A DNA stretch of 37,199 nt, taken from contig CAYRBJ010000018.1 in NCBI GenBank assembly GCA_964422615.1, positions 1 through 37,199 of the forward strand, in the 5' to 3' direction. A model generated the notes under the pieces. The model was given only the letters and a program-made list of their open reading frames with translations, was not told the origin of the DNA and made no database searches. Every line of letters starts with the position of its first letter. Positions within the stretch are counted from its first letter, which is position 1. Position numbers and translations under genes: made by a program. Below, in pieces: positions 8,607-15,675 of this stretch. The stretch is from DATLWN01 sp964422615 (GTDB taxonomy: Bacteria > Pseudomonadota > Zetaproteobacteria > Mariprofundales > Mariprofundaceae).

Positions 8607-9293
8607 TCAAAACACGAATTCGCGCTTTTCGGGCAGTCCTTCGATGTCCTGCAGCAGGGTCTCCAGCAGGGCCGTTTTTTGCCAGACGGTGCCGGTACGC
8701 CGCATGTGTACCAGGGAAACGACAGGATTGGTGCCGATAAAGGCAACCATCTGTCCGTGATCATGCAGCAGGGCGGTCAAATGCTCCGGAATTTCGGGAA
8801 TGGCAGCGCCGATGACGATGGCATCGAAGGGATGGGCCAGCTCCTTGTGCCGCTTCATTTCCTCAGGGAGCATGGCATTGACATGCAGGATTGCGGCATT
8901 GGTGACACCGTGCCTGCGGATGTTTTCGTCAGCCATGTCGGCCAGTTCCTTATGAAGCTCGCAGGCCACAACTTCGCCGGCCTTCATGGCGAGCAGGCTG
9001 GTCAGATATCCCGTACCGGCCCCGATTTCGAGTACACGCTCATGCCCCTGCAGGGACAGACTTTGCAGGATACTCGCCTCCTGTAGCGGGCTGAGCATTT
9101 CCTGGCCGCAAGGGAGGGGAACACGACCCTCCATGTAGGCCAGGCTACGGATGTCTTCGGGCAGGAATTCCTCGCGTGGCATGGTTTCCAGCAGTTCCAG
9201 AATCGTGGTGTCCAGGATCTTGCAGCATCGAATCTGGTTGTCGACCATGTTCCGACGCGCGGTCTGAAAATCAATGATGTTGTGCCCGTTCAT
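8607..9293 (-). CDS. pcm: Protein-L-isoaspartate O-methyltransferase family
   Basis: Methylates isoaspartyl residues in aged proteins using S-adenosylmethionine so that they can revert to aspartate. The 228-residue protein has ARRNMVDNQIR at the N-terminus, PLPCGQEMLSPLQEA (the substrate-side motif) and the SAM loop VLEIGAGTGYLTS around residues 86-98. The divergence at the usual GGQT-x-SQP motif (here CGQEMLSP) places it in the broader family, so activity on isoaspartate is probable rather than certain. It lies 174 bases downstream of rodZ, a gap with only a small TGCCC-GACC-GGGCA hairpin (9328-9341) that lacks a T-run. Confidence 0.85.
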   Translation of the reverse strand: MNGHNIIDFQTARRNMVDNQIRCCKILDTTILELLETMPREEFLPEDIRSLAYMEGRVPLPCGQEMLSPLQEASILQSLSLQGHERVLEIGAGTGYLTSLLAMKAGEVVACELHKELADMADENIRRHGVTNAAILHVNAMLPEEMKRHKELAHPFDAIVIGAAIPEIPEHLTALLHDHGQMVAFIGTNPVVSLVHMRRTGTVWQKTALLETLLQDIEGLPEKREFVF

Positions 9294-9467
9294 AGATATC
9301 CCTCATCCCCTGAAACCATCAAATCGGTGCCCGACCGGGCAGAGGTAAAGCCTGATGCAGACAGGCCAGCCTGACAAGCATCATTACAGCTCTTGTCTCG
9401 GCCGCCGTATCCAGATGCGCGCCGGGTATACCCAGGCGGACACGGTTCATGGGCGATGGCTGATGCC

Positions 9468-10529
9468 TTACGGTGTCGATGTGGTCGTAGATGCAGATGC
9501 GGATGCAGGCTTGGGTGCAGGCTTGGGNNNNNNNNNNNNNNNNNNNNNNNNNNNNNNNNNNNNNNNNNNNNNNNNNNNNNNNNNNNNNNNNNNNNNNNNN
9601 NNNNNNNNNNNNNNNNNNNNNNNNNNNGCAGGCTTGGGCTTAGTTTTAGGTGACGAAGCCGCCGATGACGGTACCAGCTTGTAATCGTCGACGACCTTGC
9701 CCATGGGACCCAGTTCACCCGCGGTGATCAGCGACTTGCCGTCCACGGTGACCTGCAGGGCGCCGACATTGCCACAGTTCATGATCAAATAATCGGCGGC
9801 GCTATCGATGGTCATGTGCTGGCCATTGCGCAGCAGCGCCTCTTTGATCAGAAAGCCCTGCTTGCTGAATAGCTGCAGCCAGACATCCTCGCCGGCGGCA
9901 TAGAATTCATAGGCATGCGTGGGGCCAGACGCATGGGCACCCGCTTGGGCTTCCGTCGCCGCCGTAGTCCGCATGGTGGCTGGTCCGGATGCGGGCGGCG
10001 GTGAAACGGCCGTGACGGGAGGCTTAGCCTTGCCGGAAACCGCCGGAGCCGGGGCGGGAGGCGGCGTCAATGGGCCGGTCGCCATCTTGTGCCCGTGATT
10101 GGCGGAGTGGAAAATGTTGAAGGCGATCAGCAACAGGATGAACAGCAGCGCAGCCGTCACTGCCCAGCGCTTGGCCGGGGCGATCGGCGGATCGGGAAAG
10201 GTCAGCGGCCTTGTTAGCCGGTATTCGCCGCTCTTGATATGCGCGATATCGTCCTCGAGGTCGAGCTCCAGAAAGCGCGCATACTGGCGAATGAAACCGA
10301 TGCCGTAGATATCCCCGGGCAATGTGTCCCAATCCCCTTCCTCCAGCGCCGCCAGGTAGACAGCACGCAGCTTCAGCTCACGCGCCACCTCGTCGATGCT
10401 GATGCGGCGATTCTCCCTGGCTTCGCGCAGGCGGCGGCCGATGTCGGCCAGCAGGTCCTGCCTGCTGGTCACCTGCTCCTTTTCCGGCTGATCGGGGGAA
10501 TGGGTCTCTGTGTCGTTGCCGTCGGTCAT
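9468..10529 (-). CDS. rodZ: RodZ-like cell-shape protein, interrupted by assembly gap
   Basis: Bitopic membrane protein linking MreB to the elongation machinery. An HTH_25/Xre-type domain covers about residues 25-90 (LREARENRRISIDEVARELK), one membrane helix follows at about 121-140, then a Pro/Ala-rich periplasmic linker and a DUF4115 domain (AGEDVWLQLFSKQGFLIKEA onward). The C-terminal tail becomes Pro-Lys rich and runs into 100 Ns (9528-9627), resuming as PKPAPKPA then Ser-Ala and Thr-Ser repeats. True length is therefore unknown. The frame happens to be sensible on both sides. The start shares one base with the pilW stop (TAATG). rlmN-pilW-rodZ order is common in proteobacteria, here with mtnP inserted. 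Confidence 0.9.
   Translation of the reverse strand: MTDGNDTETHSPDQPEKEQVTSRQDLLADIGRRLREARENRRISIDEVARELKLRAVYLAALEEGDWDTLPGDIYGIGFIRQYARFLELDLEDDIAHIKSGEYRLTRPLTFPDPPIAPAKRWAVTAALLFILLLIAFNIFHSANHGHKMATGPLTPPPAPAPAVSGKAKPPVTAVSPPPASGPATMRTTAATEAQAGAHASGPTHAYEFYAAGEDVWLQLFSKQGFLIKEALLRNGQHMTIDSAADYLIMNCGNVGALQVTVDGKSLITAGELGPMGKVVDDYKLVPSSAASSPKTKPKPXXXXXXXXXXXXXXXXXXXXXXXXXXXXXXXXXXPKPAPKPASASASTTTSTP
9528..9627. other. Assembly gap of 100 N
   Basis: Exactly 100 Ns, the conventional placeholder length, so the real size is not given. Both flanks carry copies of GCAGGCTTGGG (reverse strand CCCAAGCCTGC, encoding Pro-Lys-Pro-Ala), so the gap is very probably a collapsed tandem repeat in the rodZ tail. 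Confidence 0.98.
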
Positions 10530-11305
10530 TACTGATCCATCTGATCAAGTTGATCCAGTTCATCCAAGGCCCAGGCCTTTTGCAATGGATCCTTGTTGTG
10601 GAAGTCACGGTATCCCTCGAGCAGTTCTCGCGCAGCATCGAGATCGTGCTGCCGCTTGAGCAGGGCCAACAGCGCCTCGGTCAGCGGACGGTTGCCCGGC
10701 ATATCCCTCAGCTTCGTTTCATAGATGGCGCGTGCGTAATTGTAGCGGTTGTATTCCACATAGGCCTGGGCCTCATGCAGCACTGCCGCCAGGTTATTGG
10801 GATTTATCTGTAGCGCTTGGTGGTAGGCACCAATGGCCTCGTTGAACCTTCCCTGGCCCAGCAGGGCATCGCCGAGATTGATGAATGCCAGGTCCTGATC
10901 CATGTACCGGGGATCGTTCAGGGCCTTGCGCGCCATGACCTCAGCCTTCTTGTACTTCTTCATCTGCAACAGCAGGCTGGAATAATTGGTGTAGTTGCGG
11001 GGGGTGACGCCGGGCAGATGGATCATGCGGCGATAATAGCTATCGGCCTTTTTGAGGTCACCGCGCATGCGCCAGGCGACGCCAAGCGCATCCAGCACAT
11101 CCGGCTGATTCGGCCTCATCTTGTTGGACAGCATCAGTTCCTGGAATGCCTTCGGCAGCATGCCGTGTCGCAGGGCGTTGACACCGATCTCGTAGTGCAG
11201 CTTGGCCCCTACATCGAGCTTGTGCTCCTTGGCGGGGGTCTGGCAGCCGGTCAGCAGGGCGCAGCAAAGCAGGGTCGATAGGATCGCAGGCAGGAATCTT
11301 TTCAC
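10529..11305 (-). CDS. pilW: Type IV pilus biogenesis/stability lipoprotein PilW (PilF), TPR
   Basis: Outer-membrane pilotin-type lipoprotein needed for assembly of the PilQ secretin. Starting at the GTG at 11305 gives 258 residues with a lipobox L-T-G-C at Cys21. The GTG shares GTGA with the mtnP stop and has GGAG about nine bases upstream, which decides the start over a longer reading. The mature part is a series of TPR units (YEIGVNALRHGMLPKAFQEL, then DLAFINLGDALLGQGRFNEA and others). No other pilus genes are in the window. Position next to rlmN and rodZ supports PilW rather than a generic TPR protein. The C-terminus ends in an acidic Asp-Gln-Leu tandem. Confidence 0.88.
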   Translation of the reverse strand: MKRFLPAILSTLLCCALLTGCQTPAKEHKLDVGAKLHYEIGVNALRHGMLPKAFQELMLSNKMRPNQPDVLDALGVAWRMRGDLKKADSYYRRMIHLPGVTPRNYTNYSSLLLQMKKYKKAEVMARKALNDPRYMDQDLAFINLGDALLGQGRFNEAIGAYHQALQINPNNLAAVLHEAQAYVEYNRYNYARAIYETKLRDMPGNRPLTEALLALLKRQHDLDAARELLEGYRDFHNKDPLQKAWALDELDQLDQMDQ

Positions 11306-12162
11306 AAGAATCGCTCCACCAAGGGGTAGATGGGTCTCAGCGCCGCATCGTCCTGGGATTTGAGATCGGAGAAAATACCGTGCTGCAGCGCTTGCTGACA
11401 ACCGCTATCGCAGACGTGAGGCTCGGGCAAGCCGAAAAAGCTCCGGATCATCGCCTGCGCTTTTTTCACATTGGACTGCATGGTTTCAATGATGGTGCTC
11501 ACACTGACGTCCTCCTCTTCATCGTGCCAGCAATCATAGTCGGTGCACATGGCCACCGTGGCGTAACACATTTCCGCCTCGCGGGCCAGTTTGGCCTCCG
11601 GCATGTTGGTCATGCCGATCACATCCATGCCCCAGCTCCGGTACAGCTGCGATTCCGCCCGTGACGAGAACTGGGGACCCTGCATGACAAGATAGGCGCC
11701 GCGCGGGTGTGTGTGGATGCCGCATGCGGCGCATGCCCGGGCGATGCGGGTGGACAGGGCGGTGCAGACGGGATCGGCCATCGACACGTGCGCCACCACC
11801 GGACCATCGAAGAAGGTGGATGGGCGGCCTTGCGTGCGGTCGACGAACTGGTTGACCAGCACGAAATCCCCGGGACGGATGTCCTCGCGCAGGGAGCCGA
11901 CCGCCGAAATGGAGATCACCTGCCGTACCCCTGCCTGTTTCAGGGCATGGATGTTGGCCCGGTAGTTGATGCGGTGGGGCGGCAGGCGGTGGTACTGGCC
12001 ATGACGGGGCAGGAAGACCACCTCATGCCCGCCGATCCGGGCCAGGACCAGATCGTCGGAGGGCGGGCCGAAGGGGGTATCGATGGTCAAATGGTCGATG
12101 ATGTCGATGCCGTCGATGACATACAGACCGCTGCCACCGATGATGCCGGTTCGTTCACGCAT
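11302..12162 (-). CDS. mtnP: S-methyl-5'-thioadenosine phosphorylase
   Basis: Phosphorolyses 5'-methylthioadenosine to adenine and methylthioribose-1-phosphate in methionine salvage and polyamine by-product recycling; cytosolic, 286 residues. Class signatures are GIIGGSGLY at the N-terminus, PRHGQYHRLPPHRINYRANI, AVGSLREDIRPGDFV, and the purine-binding VIGMTNMPEAKLAREAEM. The Met-Thr-Asn-Met-Pro pattern favours methylthioadenosine over inosine or guanosine. The start overlaps the rlmN stop by eight bases and the stop overlaps pilW, so it is embedded between two genes that are often direct neighbours in related genomes. No other methionine-salvage genes are nearby. Confidence 0.94.
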   Translation of the reverse strand: MRERTGIIGGSGLYVIDGIDIIDHLTIDTPFGPPSDDLVLARIGGHEVVFLPRHGQYHRLPPHRINYRANIHALKQAGVRQVISISAVGSLREDIRPGDFVLVNQFVDRTQGRPSTFFDGPVVAHVSMADPVCTALSTRIARACAACGIHTHPRGAYLVMQGPQFSSRAESQLYRSWGMDVIGMTNMPEAKLAREAEMCYATVAMCTDYDCWHDEEEDVSVSTIIETMQSNVKKAQAMIRSFFGLPEPHVCDSGCQQALQHGIFSDLKSQDDAALRPIYPLVERFL

Positions 12163-13246
12163 GCTGGTCCAGATCCTCCTGCAGCATGGTCTCGGATGCC
12201 GATTTCAGCTGGCCGCACGCAGCCATGATATCCTGCCCTCTTGAACGACGGACCGTGGCACGGATTCCGCGCTGAATCAAGCCCCGGGCAAAGGCGTCCG
12301 TGCGGCTGGCGGGGCTTGCCCGATAGGGGCTGCCCGGATAGGGATTGAAGCTGATCAGGTTCACGCGCTCGCGATCCGGGCGCACGAAGCGGGCCAGGGC
12401 GACAAGATCAGCGTCGCGGTCGTTGACACCGTCCAGCATCACGTATTCCAGGGTGATGTGGCGCTGCCGGCCCACGCCATAGGCATCCAGGCATCGGCGC
12501 AGCCGGGCCAGCGGATACTTGCGGTTGATGGGTACCAGCACGTCACGCAAGTCATCGGTGGCCGCATGCAGCGATACCGCCAGATTCACCGGATAGGAGG
12601 CGCCCAGGCGCTCGATCTGCGGAATCAGCCCGGAGGTGGATACGGTAATGCGCCGGCGTGACAGGCCAAGGCCGTCATCCGCATCGAGCAGCATGGCCAG
12701 GCTGTCATGGACGCCGTTCTCGTTGGCCAGCGGCTCGCCCATGCCCATGTAGACCACATGCGTGACTTCGGCCTCCGGGTAACCGGGTATCGGTTCGCGG
12801 CGCAGGTCGGCCTTGACCGCCAGCACCTGCGCCACGATTTCCCCGGCCGTCAGGTTGGCCTCGAAGCGCTGGGTTCCGGTATGGCAGAACGGGCAATCGA
12901 ATACGCAGCCGACCTGGGAGGATACGCAAACGGTACCCCGGTCCGGCTCCGGGATAAACACCGTTTCGATGGCGCGGCCCGAGTGCAGGGCGAACAGGTA
13001 TTTGCGGGTGCCGTCGACGGATTGCTGGCGCTCAAGAAGGCTCAGCGGCTGGCAATCGAGTTCCGATTGCATGCGTTCGCGCAGTGGCGCTGGCAGGTTG
13101 AGCATGGCCTGCGGCTCCAATACACCCTTGTTGCGCCAGCCAAGGATCTGGCGCCCCCGATAGGGTGGCTGTCCCCAGTTGGCCAATTGCGACTGCAGGG
13201 CCGCCAGGCTCATGGCGGGCAGTTGCGGGTGTTGCTGGTTCGGCAT
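12155..13246 (-). CDS. rlmN: Dual-specificity 23S rRNA / tRNA adenine-C2 methyltransferase
   Basis: Radical-SAM enzyme methylating C2 of A2503 in 23S rRNA and A37 in some tRNAs; 363 residues. The iron-sulfur cysteines are Cys114, Cys118 and Cys121 (GCVFDCPFC). The two mechanistic cysteines are Cys107 (TVCVSSQVG) and Cys344 (DIMAACGQL), offset from the E. coli numbering by the same 11 residues. GMGEPLANENGV is the SAM-binding GEP motif. The ATG at 13246 gives the usual length; a longer reading to 13561 would run into the divergent ATP-grasp gene. The ribosome site is weak. The divergent gap to the next gene is 85 bases. Confidence 0.96.
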   Translation of the reverse strand: MPNQQHPQLPAMSLAALQSQLANWGQPPYRGRQILGWRNKGVLEPQAMLNLPAPLRERMQSELDCQPLSLLERQQSVDGTRKYLFALHSGRAIETVFIPEPDRGTVCVSSQVGCVFDCPFCHTGTQRFEANLTAGEIVAQVLAVKADLRREPIPGYPEAEVTHVVYMGMGEPLANENGVHDSLAMLLDADDGLGLSRRRITVSTSGLIPQIERLGASYPVNLAVSLHAATDDLRDVLVPINRKYPLARLRRCLDAYGVGRQRHITLEYVMLDGVNDRDADLVALARFVRPDRERVNLISFNPYPGSPYRASPASRTDAFARGLIQRGIRATVRRSRGQDIMAACGQLKSASETMLQEDLDQHA

Positions 13247-13331
13247 CGTGGCAGTGTAACGGATCACCGTCCGCCCTGTAAGCGGCGACGATGGTTGAGC
13301 AGACAACCGCCAGTCATTAGCGTCCACGTTC

Positions 13332-14390
13332 ATGAAGCTGGCATCCGAAACCCCGATGACGCTTGAACGGAATGCCTTCAACCGGATGCTGGATTTTGTG
13401 CGACTGACGGACCGCATGGGGAGCTCCCCCGAATATGCGGCGCGCCTGGAACGTTTGTTGCCGCCGACCGCGCATATGATCCCGGCGCGTCCGGCCATGC
13501 TGATGGGGTACGATTTCCATCTGACGCCGGAAGGCCCCAAACTGATCGAGATCAATAACAATGCCGGTGGCCTGCATGTGCGCGAAGATCAGTGGATTCC
13601 CCAGCCTCCCATACCGGAACTGCAGGGATCACTGACGGCGCGGCTGCTTGAAATGTTCCCGCCATCGCTGCGACATATCGCCATCATGGACGAGGACATC
13701 GCGCATCAACACATGTATCCGGAAATGGTCGCCTATGCGGAACTGCTGCGCGCCGACGGCCGCCGCACGTGGCTGGTGACGCCGGAACAGATCGAGGGCC
13801 GCGACGACGGCCTGTGGGTCGAGGGCGAGCGCCTCGATGCCATTTATAACCGCCATACCGATTTCTACTTGGAAAGCACCGCCATGGCGCATATCCGTCG
13901 GGCCTTCCTGCTGGGCATGGTCGATCTGAATCCGTTCCCGCGCAGCTATGCGTTGCTGGGAGAAAAAACACGCATGGCGGACTGGTGGCGCCCCGGCTGG
14001 CTGGAAGCCTGGCTCGATACGGCATCGGTGGCACTGATCCAGGCGGTGGTGCCGGAGACGCATCTGCTGCGTGAGATGGATGCCGATCAGATATGGCGGG
14101 ATCGCAGGCATTGGGTGTTCAAACCAGCGGCACGCCATGGTGGCAAGGGTGTCGTGGTCGGCAAGAGTGTCAGCCGCACGCGCTTTAGCAAGATGGGCGA
14201 GGATACCGTCATCCAGCGCTTCATCCCGCCGAGCGTGGTCGACGTCGATGGCAGGGAGATGAAGTTCGATGTGCGCCTGTATACCTATGGTGCCGAGCTG
14301 ATTGCCGTTTCCGGACGCGTGTGGCGAGGGCAGGTCACCAACTTCCAGGCCGAGGGCAGCGGCTGGGTCGGCATCGATATCGCGCCATGA
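13332..14390 (+). CDS. Circularly permuted ATP-grasp-like protein, function unknown
   Basis: A 352-residue protein I do not recognise as a named enzyme. The order of motifs matches the circularly permuted ATP-grasp families (COG2308/DUF404-407 type): YDFHLTPEG and EINNNAGG at about residues 60-80, a Rossmann-like part from about 115, LDAIYNRHTDFYLE at 168-181, NPFPRSYALLGEKT at 200-213, then the ATP-clamp KPAARHGGKGVVVG at 265-278 and FDVRLYTYG at 312-320. ATP-dependent carboxylate-amine ligation is the family expectation; the substrate is unknown. The ATG at 13332 lacks a good ribosome site; Met9 at 13356 is an alternative. It overlaps the next gene by ATGA, so it forms an operon with two transferases. 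Confidence 0.72.
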   Translation: MKLASETPMTLERNAFNRMLDFVRLTDRMGSSPEYAARLERLLPPTAHMIPARPAMLMGYDFHLTPEGPKLIEINNNAGGLHVREDQWIPQPPIPELQGSLTARLLEMFPPSLRHIAIMDEDIAHQHMYPEMVAYAELLRADGRRTWLVTPEQIEGRDDGLWVEGERLDAIYNRHTDFYLESTAMAHIRRAFLLGMVDLNPFPRSYALLGEKTRMADWWRPGWLEAWLDTASVALIQAVVPETHLLREMDADQIWRDRRHWVFKPAARHGGKGVVVGKSVSRTRFSKMGEDTVIQRFIPPSVVDVDGREMKFDVRLYTYGAELIAVSGRVWRGQVTNFQAEGSGWVGIDIAP

Positions 14391-15070
14391 TGACACGTGT
14401 CGGCGTCGTGATCCCGGTACTCAACGAGTCCGCGGTTCTGCGCGCATGCATGGCGCGGGTACAGCGGCTGGGTGCGGATGCGGAGATATTCGTCGACGGC
14501 GGCTCCGATGACGGCTCCGATGATCTGCTACGCGCAGGCGGTGTGCGCTGGACCCGTGCCCCGCTCGGCAGGGCCAGCCAGATGAATGCAGGTGCAGCCA
14601 TGCTTGATTGCGATGCCATCGTTTTCCTGCATGCGGATACGGATATGCAGGCACAGCATATCGAGGCCGTGCGGGCGGCCATGTGCGATCCACACTGTGT
14701 CGGTGGCCGTTTCGATGTTCGTCTGAGCGGGGACAGTGCTGGGCTGGGTGCGATTGCCACGCTGATCAACCTGCGTTCCCGCCTCAGCCGTATCGCTACC
14801 GGCGACCAGGCTATGTTCGTGCGCCGGTCGGTGTTCGCTGACATGGGTGGATTCGCGGATATCCCGCTGATGGAGGATGTCGAGTTCAGCCGCCGCTTGA
14901 AGCACCTGGGCCACGTTGCCTGCCTGCGCGACAGGGTCACGTCATCCGGTCGGCGCTGGCAGAAGCATGGCCTGCTGCAGACGATTGCGCTGATGTGGTG
15001 GTTGCGCCTGCGCTTCTGGCTGGGAGCCGATCCCGTCGCCCTGGCCAGGCTGTACCGGGATGCGCGATGA
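14387..15070 (+). CDS. TIGR04283-type family 2 glycosyltransferase
   Basis: GT-A fold glycosyltransferase of the rSAM/selenodomain-associated transferase 2 type, 227 residues. Motifs are VGVVIPVLNES (donor-binding start), VDGGSDDGS around residue 37-45, GRASQMNAGA at 61-70 (the family hallmark) and the metal-binding HADTD at 82-86; MEDVEFSRRLK is the acceptor-side ED motif. Donor and acceptor are unknown. ATG at 14387 overlaps the ATP-grasp stop (ATGA); the second Met at 14390 is equally possible. The C-terminal WWLRLRFWLG could touch the membrane. It is coupled to the TIGR04282 gene by another ATGA overlap, a pairing seen in many bacteria. Confidence 0.87.
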   Translation: MMTRVGVVIPVLNESAVLRACMARVQRLGADAEIFVDGGSDDGSDDLLRAGGVRWTRAPLGRASQMNAGAAMLDCDAIVFLHADTDMQAQHIEAVRAAMCDPHCVGGRFDVRLSGDSAGLGAIATLINLRSRLSRIATGDQAMFVRRSVFADMGGFADIPLMEDVEFSRRLKHLGHVACLRDRVTSSGRRWQKHGLLQTIALMWWLRLRFWLGADPVALARLYRDAR

Positions 15071-15675
15071 ACGATGTCCGGGTGATGATCCTGTGCAAGG
15101 CCCCGGTGGCCGGGAGGGTGAAGACCAGGCTGATGCCGGACTATCCGCCGGAGGAGGCTGCCAGGCTGCATGCCAGCATGGCCAGGACGGTCATCAGCCG
15201 CACCAGATCGCTGTTCACTGACGTGCGGGTCGCTGCCGATGAGTGCGACCATCCATTCTTTGCAGACCTGGATTTGCCGATAGTGGCGCAGGGTCCGGGC
15301 GATCTGGGCGAACGCCTGATCAGCTTAAGCGAACGGGTGTTTGCCGAGAATGGGTCTCCGGTGCTTTTTCTGGGTACGGATTGCCCGCATATGCCAGCGG
15401 AGCGGTTGATGCGGGCGGCCACGCTCGTACGGACCCATGACGTGGTACTGGGGCCGGTGGAGGACGGAGGCTATGACCTGATTGCATGCCGGCGTTGCCT
15501 GCCGGGGGTGTTCGAGCGCATCCGCTGGAGCAGTCCCCATACCCTGGAGGATACCCTTGCCAGGATCAACGCGCTGGGGTTGTCCGAGGCGTTGTTGGAT
15601 TCATCATTCGACGTGGATTGTGCCGGCGATGTGGCCAGGGCCGTGGCCAATGGCTGGCACGATGAGACCATCTAG
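15067..15675 (+). CDS. TIGR04282-type transferase (DUF2064, GT-A-like)
   Basis: A 202-residue member of the rSAM/selenodomain-associated transferase 1 family, related to nucleotidyl- and glycosyltransferases. Visible motifs are CKAPVAGRVKTRL at the N-terminus (nucleotide-binding arginine-rich loop), LFLGTDCPHMP, and LGPVEDGGYDLIAC. Reaction unknown; by family it may use or make an NDP-sugar or act on a glycolipid or arsenosugar-like product, but nothing here decides it. The start overlaps the GT2 stop (ATGA). Its TAG stop shares the palindrome CTAG with the stop of the convergent kinase gene. Confidence 0.85.
   Translation: MNDVRVMILCKAPVAGRVKTRLMPDYPPEEAARLHASMARTVISRTRSLFTDVRVAADECDHPFFADLDLPIVAQGPGDLGERLISLSERVFAENGSPVLFLGTDCPHMPAERLMRAATLVRTHDVVLGPVEDGGYDLIACRRCLPGVFERIRWSSPHTLEDTLARINALGLSEALLDSSFDVDCAGDVARAVANGWHDETI

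Noticed and set aside
9328..9341. Hairpin TGCCC-GACC-GGGCA as a terminator between rodZ and pcm
   Set aside because: Short stem and no T-run on either strand.
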